A stretch of DNA of 9,301 nt from NCBI GenBank assembly GCA_029564595.1, contig JAKQPS010000069.1, positions 1 to 9,301 on the forward strand. The letters are read 5' to 3'. The notes beneath the pieces are model-generated. The model worked only from the letters and a program-made list of their open reading frames with translations. It did not search any database and had not been told where the DNA came from. Origin of the DNA: a bacterium (lineage in GTDB: Bacteria; UBP15; UBA6099). How positions within the stretch are numbered: position 1 is the stretch's first letter; each line of letters begins with the position of its first letter. A program made the translations under genes and the position numbers. Below, piece by piece: positions 1 to 6,663 of this stretch.

Positions 1-154
1 AAAGAAGAACAAAATCAAGCCTATATTTTTATTAATATGAAAAAAACGAAAATAATGTCTCTTTTGCCTATAGGCGCGCATACACACAGCCGCTACGCGG
101 TTTTTTGTCCGCTCAGCTTTTCATGGTTGAACAGCATTGATCCAGTTTGTGTTA
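1..154. other. AT-rich non-coding end of window
   Basis: No convincing reading frame is seen on either strand here. The stretch is AT-rich with A and T runs. It contains a perfect 10-base palindrome (GCCTATAGGC, 66-75), whose left part GCCTATA also occurs at 19-25, and the possible terminator at 88-106. It lies just downstream of the stop codon of the DUF3788 gene and may hold that gene's 3' untranslated region. Confidence 0.4.
88..106 (+). terminator. Possible small intrinsic terminator
   Basis: A short hairpin has arms 88-93 and 97-102 (four GC pairs, one G-T wobble, one A-T) around a 3-base loop, and merges into a run of six T at 101-106. This is the shape of a rho-independent terminator on the plus strand. 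It would serve a gene entering from the left, outside the window. The short stem keeps confidence low. Confidence 0.3.
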
Positions 155-598
155 TTAAATCTGCTTTGCTCTCCGCTTTATTTCCAGAAGACGTTTGATA
201 CTCGGCAGCAGGTCATCACTATCGAAATCTATTGCGAGCCATTTTCCATCATGATATGTTTTGGATTTATCGTACAGATCACATATCTGCGGGTGTAGTT
301 CAGACAAAATTGATTCGGTCTTTTCGCGCTCCTTACGGCCTAAAACTATGACAACCAGCAGCCGGTCTTTTTCAGGAATAAGAGTACAGAAGGATTGATT
401 CTTTTTAAATCGCAGGCTCCAGCCGTGTTTCTTCCCGCCGAATAGCCAGTCCTGCGAAAAAACGCCCGGGTAATTAGATTCAATGAATTGAACGATGTCT
501 GTCCAACGGTATTGATTTTCTGCGCCAATCCATTCTTTTAACGTATTGTCGTTCGGAATTGTGTTTTTATCTAACATTCTGCAGTTCTCAGCGTCCAT
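155..598 (-). CDS. DUF3788 family protein
   Basis: This 147-residue soluble protein is recognised as a DUF3788 member, a family of small bacterial proteins without an established function. Hallmarks in order are LKEWIG (20-25), FIESNYPGVF (38-47), GGKKHGWSLRFKK (54-66), FCTLIPEK (70-77) and YHDGKWL (115-121), with a basic IKRLLEIKRR tail. Length is normal for the family and no signal peptide or membrane segment is seen. The start is uncertain: ATG at 598 gives the longest frame, but ATG at 577 (starting MLDKN) matches how many relatives begin. Neither has a strong ribosome binding site. The gene is separated from the DUF2283 gene by 107 bases. Its GC content (about 42% over 181-360) is far below that of the membrane-protein genes to the right, which suggests acquisition by transfer. 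Confidence 0.85.
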   Translation of the reverse strand: MDAENCRMLDKNTIPNDNTLKEWIGAENQYRWTDIVQFIESNYPGVFSQDWLFGGKKHGWSLRFKKNQSFCTLIPEKDRLLVVIVLGRKEREKTESILSELHPQICDLYDKSKTYHDGKWLAIDFDSDDLLPSIKRLLEIKRRAKQI

Positions 599-626
599 TG
601 GCGATGGGCATCCCCTTGCCGGTGAT

Positions 627-656
627 ATTTTAGTGAAATGTCAATTCTTGGATCAA
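627..656 (-). promoter_or_regulatory. Putative promoter of the DUF3788 gene
   Basis: Read on the minus strand, TTGATC (651-656) and TAAAAT (627-632) are 18 bases apart and lie 28 bases upstream of the ATG at 598. The -35 matches consensus at 4 of 6 positions and the -10 at 5 of 6. A perfect TTGACA lies inside the spacer but has no -10 at the right distance. If real, the DUF3788 gene is transcribed separately from the DUF4258/DUF2283 pair. Confidence 0.35.
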
Positions 657-705
657 TCCCACATTGACGATCATCTGAACAGAGTCATGGCAATATTGAC
701 AATTG

Positions 706-918
706 TTATACCGCCACGCCGATGCCTTCGAGAACGACTTTGCTGAGGGTATCTTTTTCACCAAGGCGTCCGGCGGCGTCGAGGACTTCGATTCCGGCGA
801 TTCTCCCGTCTGAATCAAAGTCCACGGCTATGCCGTCGCCGAGTTCTTTCGTTGTGACAGTGGTTTCCCTGAAGATTATTCTGAGAGCGTCCGCTTCTTT
901 ATCGTAAGTTATCCGCAT
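706..918 (-). CDS. DUF2283 family protein (possible antitoxin-like partner)
   Basis: This is a 70-residue protein of the DUF2283 family. The family pattern is clear: YDKEADALRI near the N terminus (5-14), DGIAVDFDSDG (28-38) and IAGIEVLDA (40-48). The fold is a small beta-rich domain and no catalytic residues are known. ATG at 918 is preceded by a strong GGAGG with a 5-base spacer, and the gene starts 12 bases after the stop of the DUF4258 gene, so the two are co-transcribed. DUF2283 genes commonly sit next to DUF4258 genes in variable regions, and the pair has been regarded as a possible toxin-antitoxin unit; assigning the antitoxin role here is inference. The C terminus (VLEGIGVAV) is hydrophobic but too short for a membrane segment. 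Confidence 0.85.
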   Translation of the reverse strand: MRITYDKEADALRIIFRETTVTTKELGDGIAVDFDSDGRIAGIEVLDAAGRLGEKDTLSKVVLEGIGVAV

Positions 919-930
919 ATCGGCCTCCGG

Positions 931-1185
931 TCAGTAATAGTAAGTATAAACTGTGACGACAACGATTTCATCCGCCTCTTCAACGAATATGGGTTTAACC
1001 ATTTTGGTGTTGTAGGATTTCCCGTGCCATTCCGATTTGTAAGGAAACTCCTTTCGACACTCAAGCCTGTTTCTTTCGGCGGGTTGCCAGTTTCCTTCCC
1101 TGATCGCCTCTTCCACTTCCCGGACACTGAAGCCTCTGTCTTCACAATAGCTTTCTGCATGGGCTGTGAGACGTATCGGTTTCAT
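931..1185 (-). CDS. DUF4258 family protein (possible toxin-like partner)
   Basis: This is an 84-residue basic protein of the DUF4258 family. The diagnostic N-terminal pattern is LTAHAESYCEDRGFS (6-20), with the conserved His at 9 and Arg at 18, followed by VREVEEAIREG; a beta-rich end finishes in VVVTVYTYYY. The start at ATG 1185 is supported because the conserved histidine sits at residue 9, as in relatives, so no later start is possible. A consensus-like promoter ends only 5 bases before this ATG, leaving no room for a ribosome binding site and implying leaderless translation. The DUF2283 gene follows 12 bases after the stop. The family has been likened to small RNase-type toxins; that activity is not demonstrated here and remains inference from gene pairing. 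Confidence 0.85.
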   Translation of the reverse strand: MKPIRLTAHAESYCEDRGFSVREVEEAIREGNWQPAERNRLECRKEFPYKSEWHGKSYNTKMVKPIFVEEADEIVVVTVYTYYY

Positions 1186-1190
1186 GGTTT

Positions 1191-1219
1191 ATTGTAAAAC
1201 CAGCTCTTGATACAGTCAA
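1191..1219 (-). promoter_or_regulatory. Strong sigma70-type promoter of the DUF4258/DUF2283 pair
   Basis: On the minus strand, TTGACT (1214-1219, 5 of 6 to consensus) and TACAAT (1191-1196, 5 of 6) are separated by exactly 17 bases (1197-1213). The -10 ends 5 bases before the ATG at 1183-1185, so transcription should begin on or within a base or two of the start codon. This is the best-formed promoter in the window. Confidence 0.65.
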
Positions 1220-1380
1220 TTTCGAAGAGAAACCTTCAAAAAGTCCAAATATCATTCCAACTCACGCTTTGTTACAGCAACAAACAGTTCTTTTGTGGTT
1301 CGGCTGAATTGACAATCTGTAAAAAAACGGCGTGGAGAAGGCGGATGCTCGACGGTTTTCTCAGAAGGAGGCGCGGGGTG

Positions 1381-3729
1381 TCAGCGGGGGGCGGGGGAGA
1401 GGGAGGCGACGCAAGCGGCAAGGCAGAGGATGGAGGCGGCGTAAAGGGCGCCGAACGCGCCGAGAGTGGGGATAAGGATGGAGCCTGATAGGAGGGCGGC
1501 GGCGCATGCGCCAGCTAGGTCTGCGAAATAGAGCGAGCCTGCGGCGGAGGTTTCGAGCGCGGCTCCGGCATGCCGCCGCGCGGGCCTGACTCTTTCGACG
1601 GCGAGCGGAAATATTGTTCCTGAGCAAAAGCCGCTGACTAGGGCGAAGCCGAAGAGGGCCATCGCGGCGAAAGCGGGGGATGCGGAGGATGCCGCAGTGT
1701 AAATAGCGGGGAGGGCGGCGGTGGCGGCGCACAAGCCGAGCGCCGCCGCGCCGAGCGCCGCAGGGCCTCTTCGCAGGTCTTCGCGCCGCGCGCGCGACAT
1801 CGTTCCGGCTCCCGCCGCGCACCCCGCCAGATACGCCGCGTTCACAAGACCGAGATACTGATAGACGACGCCGAAAGATATCTGAAAGAGAAAGACGACG
1901 ACGAGTACGACAATGAGGGCTGCCGCTCCGGCGGCTGCGGTTGTGAAGTGGGCGGCTGCGGCGCGGACGGCGGGGGATTTAGCCGAGGCCGCCGCGAGTA
2001 GGGCCGCCAAAGCCAGAATGACGAGCGCCGCTGTCCGTCGCGCGCGGGGCGTGTTCGCGTTGCCGACCGCGTCCAGAACCGCCGCGGCGGGCATGGACTT
2101 ATACATTCCGGCCGACAGCCTGTTCTTGAGGAAAACGGCGTTGGGAGACAGGTCGGAGTTAGGGGCCGCGCCGGGTCTGGACGCCAGCCATCGAGCCGCC
2201 GCCGCCGTTTTGTCCGCCGCCATTAGATGTTCCATCGGGTCGTCGCTGAACTGCATGAGAGCGGCTTCCGCGCGGCGGGGGTCGAACAGGAACGCGGCGG
2301 TGTCCGCCGTGAAGCGCGCGGAAGCCAAGCCGCGGGAGCGGAACCGGGCGGCGGCTTCTTCTGGCGTCGGGGCGGGCGCTCCGTCGAGGCTCATTATCAA
2401 CAGCGGCTTCTGTCCGATTATGAAGAAGAAGGGGGCGCGGGCGGGTTCGACCGGCGGAGCCGCGTTGCCTTGCCGCAACTCAGGAGCCGCCGCCATGAGC
2501 GTGCCCGCAAGTAGCGCCGCCTCGTGTTCGGACATGTAATTCTCTGTGAACGGGACGGTTATGGCGAGGACTCCGTTTTCAGTCAGGCGGGACTTCATCA
2601 GGTCAAACGCCTCGCGGGTGAACATCCTGTTAAGGACGATGGTTTCGGGAGGCGCGGAGGAGATGACGATGACGTCGAATTTTTCGTTTGAGCGGGAGAG
2701 CAGGCGGCGCGGGTCTACGGCGGCCGGGAAGACGCGCGGGTCGTCGAAGACGGGCGCAAGCTCAGGAGGGGCGTGTTTGCGGCGCAGGGCGAACATCGCC
2801 GGGTCAAGTTCCGCCCAGACGACGCGGTTGAGGCCGTGATTGAGGGCTTCGCGGATCGCCGTCGCGTCCACTCCGGCGAACAAGGCGGAGCGAGGGGCGG
2901 GGTGTGAGAGCAGGGGGATGTGGGCCATGTATTCGCCGACTGCGACGTCCGGGGTGACGCCCGCGACGCGCCCGCCCGCGTAGAAAGCTTTCTGTCCGCC
3001 GTCGTCGAGGACGGTAATGTTTCCGTAGCCGGATTCTAGGCTGTCCGCCGCCGGGCGGCCCCACGAGAGCGAGCGAAGGAAGTTTTCCGATGGAGCGGCC
3101 CACAGGGGCGAAAGCAGCGCGGCAGCAGCGAGCGCGGACCATGTCGCAAGGCGCGCGCGCCTCTGCAACCACGACGCGCCGATGACGGCGGACATCCCGC
3201 CTGCCATAGCCGCGCACGTCACAGGGGTCGTCGCCTGCGCGAGGATGAAACAGAACGTCATCCCGCCTGCGACCGCTCCGCCGGTGTCCCACGCAAACAT
3301 TCTGCCCGCCGCGCCGGACATCAGCGGACGGTCTTCCAGCGCGCTGAGCGCGGGAAACAGGAACCCGTGAACGAAACAGAGAGGCCCCAGAGTGACGAGC
3401 GCCATGAGGGCGACGATTTCTACCGGGACGGCCTCGCCGCGAAGATATCCGAACAGAGGGCCTTGGGCGCGAGCGAGGGCGATGGACGCCGGGGCGAGAG
3501 CGCCTTGAAGGATGAGAAGGAATCCGGCGCAAGAAGGGGAGGGACGGCGGGAGCGGAAGAAGAGGCCGCCCGCCGCGCTGCCCACCGCCGCCCACGCCAT
3601 CCAAGCGAACAGCGTCAGCCCGACGCTCAGCTCGTCTCCGAGGCTGACGACGATAAGCTCGCGGGTCAGGGCCAGTTGCGCGACCATCGCGCAGAAACCG
3701 CTTATAGCCGCCGACAGCCGGGTTTTCAC
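1381..3729 (-). CDS. Membrane protein with spermidine-synthase-like domain (degenerate active site)
   Basis: This 782-residue protein has the architecture of fused membrane/spermidine-synthase-like proteins. Residues 1-210 form hydrophobic helices containing the family signature around MVAQLALTREL (15-25) and GDELSVG. Residues about 230-440 form a Rossmann spermidine-synthase-like domain, and about 565-780 a second bundle of helices ending in YFADLAGA (734-741) and LIPTLG. In the soluble domain the usual GGGDGG loop reads AGVDAT (285-290), the ribose-binding acid is kept (ELDP, 307-310), but the segment that normally holds catalytic Asp residues reads VISSAPP (355-361). A normal aminopropyltransferase reaction is therefore doubtful. 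The GTG start at 3729 has GGAGG 9 bases upstream, inside the preceding glycosyltransferase-like gene, which it overlaps by 4 bases; translation is probably coupled. Polyamine or envelope-lipid modification is possible; the substrate is unknown. Confidence 0.75.
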   Translation of the reverse strand: MKTRLSAAISGFCAMVAQLALTRELIVVSLGDELSVGLTLFAWMAWAAVGSAAGGLFFRSRRPSPSCAGFLLILQGALAPASIALARAQGPLFGYLRGEAVPVEIVALMALVTLGPLCFVHGFLFPALSALEDRPLMSGAAGRMFAWDTGGAVAGGMTFCFILAQATTPVTCAAMAGGMSAVIGASWLQRRARLATWSALAAAALLSPLWAAPSENFLRSLSWGRPAADSLESGYGNITVLDDGGQKAFYAGGRVAGVTPDVAVGEYMAHIPLLSHPAPRSALFAGVDATAIREALNHGLNRVVWAELDPAMFALRRKHAPPELAPVFDDPRVFPAAVDPRRLLSRSNEKFDVIVISSAPPETIVLNRMFTREAFDLMKSRLTENGVLAITVPFTENYMSEHEAALLAGTLMAAAPELRQGNAAPPVEPARAPFFFIIGQKPLLIMSLDGAPAPTPEEAAARFRSRGLASARFTADTAAFLFDPRRAEAALMQFSDDPMEHLMAADKTAAAARWLASRPGAAPNSDLSPNAVFLKNRLSAGMYKSMPAAAVLDAVGNANTPRARRTAALVILALAALLAAASAKSPAVRAAAAHFTTAAAGAAALIVVLVVVFLFQISFGVVYQYLGLVNAAYLAGCAAGAGTMSRARREDLRRGPAALGAAALGLCAATAALPAIYTAASSASPAFAAMALFGFALVSGFCSGTIFPLAVERVRPARRHAGAALETSAAGSLYFADLAGACAAALLSGSILIPTLGAFGALYAASILCLAACVASLSPAPR

Positions 3730-5027
3730 GCGCCAGCGCCTCCGGGCTTTTTTCCGGCAGCGTCCGCGGCGAGATCAATGTATATCCCTATCAGCGCCGC
3801 CGTCTTGAGCGACGTCATGAATGCGGTCGAAACCTTGAACCCGTGCGTGAGCGCGTCGAAGTTCCACGGGAACAGCCATTGAGAAGCGAACCCGGCGGCG
3901 GCGAACAAAGCGAGCCGGGAAATTCCCCTGCGTTGAGTCGCGAGGGCCGCCAGAGCGGGGGCTGTCCACGACAGGAATTGCGGGGATGAGACTTTGAAGC
4001 CGACTGTCGCCGCCGTCAGGATGAGCGCCGAGGCGACGAGGAGGCGGCGGACGCTCTGCGTGTCAGTCTCCGGCGCTTCGGGGGCGAGCGCGGGTCTGCG
4101 CTGCAAGGCCGTAGCGTACGCCCCGTACGCGCGCGCAACGAGCAGAGCCAGCGCGAACGCGGACAGCTTCATCGCTAGGTCGGTGGCCGCGCTCTCGCCG
4201 GGAGGCCATGAGAGGTTTCCCATCGCCGGAGGAATGTTCGCTCCGGCCAGTCCGAGCGTCAGCAGAACGGCCCCGTATGCGGAATGTTTTTCGACGCCCC
4301 GCGCGGCGTGGAACGCGAACGACCCCGCCACTCCGTCCGGCGACAACAACGCCGGGATGCCGAATATAAGCGCCGAAACGGCGATGAACGCCGCCGCGCC
4401 TTCGAGCGCGCCCCGTTTGCCGGATTTCATCGCGGCTTCCGCCAGAAAAAGCGGAAGCAGAACGACCGGGAATCCCTTCGCGGCGGTTGCGGCGGCGAGC
4501 AGCGCGAATGCCGGGACGCGTTTTCCCCGCGCAAGCTCGACCATAGCCCATGCCGCAAGGGCCATCGGAATGTAGTCGAGGGATACCATTCCCACCGGGC
4601 CTGCCGCGAGGATTATGAATGTGTAAGCCGCGGCGGCGGCGATTTTCGCGCCTGTTTTAGCGCAGTCTCCGGCCAATATCTCCGACAGCTTGAGCGCGGC
4701 CAGAAGTCCCGCGACCGACACCGCGAACATGCCGACCGCAAACACGGCGTAATAGACGTATAGGTCTTTTGAGAACGGGGCCATAGCCCATAGCCATGCG
4801 GCTCCGAGCGGGGGATACTCCACAGCCACGTCCCGGTATGGCAACAATCCCGCCGCCGCCGCTTCCCCGAACTTCCGGTAGTAGTTGAGGTTGACAGAGA
4901 CATGTCCCGCGAACAGCCTGCCGCCTGCGGGCGTGAAGAAAAGGAGCCCGACTACGGCGCAGTATCCTGCGGCGAGCGCGGTTGTTAAAAAATCGATATT
5001 GCCGAAACGGGCCAGATTAGTTTTCAT
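3726..5027 (-). CDS. GT-C type membrane glycosyltransferase, GT87-like
   Basis: From ATG 5027 this is a 433-residue polytopic membrane protein with about ten hydrophobic helices. The first extracytoplasmic loop holds YRDVAVEYPPLG (64-75), the signature of GT87/DUF2029-type GT-C enzymes that use polyprenyl-phosphate sugars; Asp66 and Glu70 are candidates for the catalytic acid. Two further family features are KGFPVVLLP (184-192) and KVSSPQFLSW (345-354). The likely role is adding a sugar to a lipid-linked or envelope acceptor; donor and acceptor cannot be read. The frame is open upstream to a TTG at 5099, and a TTG at 5063 has a GAGAGG just before it; ATG 5027 has no clear ribosome binding site, so the N terminus is uncertain by up to 24 residues. 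It lies 107 bases after the MurC-type gene and overlaps the next gene by 4 bases. Confidence 0.72.
   Translation of the reverse strand: MKTNLARFGNIDFLTTALAAGYCAVVGLLFFTPAGGRLFAGHVSVNLNYYRKFGEAAAAGLLPYRDVAVEYPPLGAAWLWAMAPFSKDLYVYYAVFAVGMFAVSVAGLLAALKLSEILAGDCAKTGAKIAAAAAYTFIILAAGPVGMVSLDYIPMALAAWAMVELARGKRVPAFALLAAATAAKGFPVVLLPLFLAEAAMKSGKRGALEGAAAFIAVSALIFGIPALLSPDGVAGSFAFHAARGVEKHSAYGAVLLTLGLAGANIPPAMGNLSWPPGESAATDLAMKLSAFALALLVARAYGAYATALQRRPALAPEAPETDTQSVRRLLVASALILTAATVGFKVSSPQFLSWTAPALAALATQRRGISRLALFAAAGFASQWLFPWNFDALTHGFKVSTAFMTSLKTAALIGIYIDLAADAAGKKPGGAGA
3739..3743 (-). promoter_or_regulatory. Ribosome binding site that fixes the GTG start
   Basis: A GGAGG on the minus strand lies 9 bases before the GTG start at 3729, inside the last codons of the upstream glycosyltransferase-like gene. 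Together with the 4-base GTGA overlap it supports the non-ATG start and coupled translation. Confidence 0.6.
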
Positions 5028-5134
5028 TTTTGAGACGCCGGCGCGGTTGCTCGCGCGGGACAAGTTCCTCTCGAAAAAGGATATACCGAAACGCGGCAAT
5101 CTTCAACGCGCGGGAGCGGGGAGCGGAGCGGCGT

Positions 5135-6514
5135 TCAGCCCGCCGGGGCGGTTTTGCTCAACTCGGCCAGAATGTCGCGGCAGAAGGCGGGCAAGGTGTC
5201 GTCGCGCGCCCCCATTACGACCACGATGTCGCCGGGGCGGGCTGCGGCGGCGATGGGAGCGGCGATTTCCGCGCGCGTGGCGAAGAACTTGGCGGCCCCC
5301 CCTCGCTCTTCGACCTCGCCGATGATGTCGGCTGACGATATGGACTTGTCGGCGGAGCCTCCCGCGTAGAAGATTTCAGGCATGTAAAGAATGTCTGCGC
5401 CGGGGCGCAGCATCGCCGCGAACGTGTCGACAAGCTCGTCGCGCATAAACTTGGTCGGGCCGAATCCGTGCGGCTGAAACACGATGTGGCGCGCGCCGGG
5501 CAGGGCGTCGAGAGCTTCGAGCGTCGCCCTTATTTTGTCGGGATTGTGGCCGAAGTCGTCAATGACTTTGACCCCGCGCGCTTCCCCGATAAGGTCGAAC
5601 CTGCGCGCTATGCCGGAGAACCACTCGACTCCGTCACGAATTGCCTGCGCGTCTAATCCAAAATGCCTGCCGACGGCAATCGCGGCCAGCGCGTTCGACA
5701 CGTTGTGCGCGCCGGGGACTTGCAGATTGTGTTCCAAGCCGTCCACTGTGAACGAAGCGGAGAAAGGCCGCAATGACACCCGTTCGGCGACAATGTCCGC
5801 TCCGGGTTTCAAGCCGTAAGTTACGACATTCGAGGCAAGGCCGCGCAACGCGGACGCTTTCGGGCAGTCAGCGTTCAGAATGGCAAGCTCGCGCGCGGCG
5901 GCGACGAATTTTCCAAATATCTCAATCAATTCATCTATTGGTTTGTGGTCTTTGGTGATGTTCGACACGATAGAGACGGCGGGGGCGTAGTTGACGATTG
6001 AGCCGTCGCTTTCGTCGCTTTCGATGACGATAATATCGGACGCGCCCGCGCGCGCGGAGCCGGACATTCCGTCCGCGGCGAAATTTTTCATGACGCCGCC
6101 GTTGATGATGGAAGGGTCGAGTCCGGCGCGGGTCAGCAACGCTCCGGTCATGCCGCAGATGGTGGTTTTGCCGGATGTGCCGCCAGCGGCCACGCCGCGC
6201 TTCTCGTTAAAAATGCCGGCTAGCGCCTGCGACCTGTGCAACGTTCGAATGCTGAGCTCTCGGGCGCGCGCCATGTCAGGCACGGTGTCCTCTATCGCGG
6301 ACGACGCCACTACGAAATCGCATCCCGCCACTCCGCTTCCGTCCTGAGGAAACAGTTTTATCCCGGCGGCTTTCAGCCTGTCGAACGAAGCTTGGTTCAA
6401 GCCCCTGTCGTTGTTCCTGTCGGAGCCGCAAACGCCGTGTCCCTGAGCCGCTAGAGTCTGCGCTATCGGGCTCATTCCGCTGCCGCCGATTCCTATGAAA
6501 AAGTAGTTTGCCAT
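5135..6514 (-). CDS. Divergent MurC-type Mur ligase
   Basis: This 459-residue protein has all three Mur ligase domains: an N-terminal Rossmann unit (FIGIGGSGMSPIA, 6-18), a central ATP-binding domain with P-loop GGTSGKTT (111-118) and acidic motif ESDESDGS (165-172), and a C-terminal domain with DDFGHNP (319-325) and FQPHGFGPT (346-354). N-domain motifs (VVASSAI, LHRSQAL) and length fit MurC, which joins L-alanine to UDP-MurNAc in the cytoplasm. It departs from MurC at usually conserved places: GTHGKTT is GTSGKTT, DDYxHHP is DDFGHNP, and HRYxRT is HGFGPT, losing both arginines of that motif. The acceptor may therefore not be L-alanine. No other wall-synthesis (dcw) gene is nearby. ATG 6514 has GGAG 5 bases upstream. 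It heads the minus-strand group and is divergent from the STAS gene. It could still be this lineage's only MurC. Confidence 0.8.
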   Translation of the reverse strand: MANYFFIGIGGSGMSPIAQTLAAQGHGVCGSDRNNDRGLNQASFDRLKAAGIKLFPQDGSGVAGCDFVVASSAIEDTVPDMARARELSIRTLHRSQALAGIFNEKRGVAAGGTSGKTTICGMTGALLTRAGLDPSIINGGVMKNFAADGMSGSARAGASDIIVIESDESDGSIVNYAPAVSIVSNITKDHKPIDELIEIFGKFVAAARELAILNADCPKASALRGLASNVVTYGLKPGADIVAERVSLRPFSASFTVDGLEHNLQVPGAHNVSNALAAIAVGRHFGLDAQAIRDGVEWFSGIARRFDLIGEARGVKVIDDFGHNPDKIRATLEALDALPGARHIVFQPHGFGPTKFMRDELVDTFAAMLRPGADILYMPEIFYAGGSADKSISSADIIGEVEERGGAAKFFATRAEIAAPIAAAARPGDIVVVMGARDDTLPAFCRDILAELSKTAPAG

Positions 6515-6566
6515 ATCGTCTCCGGGCGTTCGCCGGGGCGGTTCTCCGCCGCCGTTTCGCCGATGG

Positions 6567-6595
6567 ATTATAACACACGGAGGGCGCGCCGGAAA
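6567..6595 (-). promoter_or_regulatory. Extended -10 promoter of the MurC-type gene
   Basis: On the minus strand a perfect TATAAT (6567-6572) is preceded by TG at the extended -10 position (complement of 6574-6575). The best -35 at 17 bases is TTTCCG (6590-6595), only 3 of 6 to consensus, which fits an extended -10 promoter. The predicted start leaves a leader of roughly 45 bases before ATG 6514. Confidence 0.5.
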
Positions 6596-6602
6596 TCGCG
6601 CG

Positions 6603-6632
6603 TGGACAAAGCCTTCCGCGCCGCGTTATAAT
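6603..6632 (+). promoter_or_regulatory. Promoter of the STAS gene
   Basis: TGGACA (6603-6608, 5 of 6) and a perfect TATAAT (6627-6632) are 18 bases apart in the divergent intergenic region. Transcription would start near 6639, about 25 bases before the GTG start, and the leader includes the AAAGAGG ribosome binding site. Confidence 0.6.
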
Positions 6633-6663
6633 TGAAAAAAGAAATCCGAAAGAGGCGCGCGGC

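Noticed and set aside
695-710. TTGACA-containing plus-strand promoter
   Set aside because: No -10 at a proper distance and no plus-strand gene downstream; it overlaps the end of the DUF2283 gene.
1307-1330. Promoter or terminator signals (TTGACA on plus, run of seven T on minus) in the 1186-1380 gap
   Set aside because: The TTGACA has no partner -10 or gene, and the T run on the minus strand is not preceded by a stable stem.
1913-2539. A 208-codon open frame on the plus strand
   Set aside because: It lies wholly antisense to the membrane/spermidine-synthase-like gene, is low-complexity Ala/Arg-rich and has no family resemblance; high GC content creates such frames.
2804-3778. A 324-codon arginine/proline-rich frame on the minus strand
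   Set aside because: It is the +1 shadow of the spermidine-synthase-like gene, without recognisable domains.
3367-3882. A 171-codon plus-strand frame
   Set aside because: It is antisense to two overlapping real genes and composed of charged low-complexity sequence.
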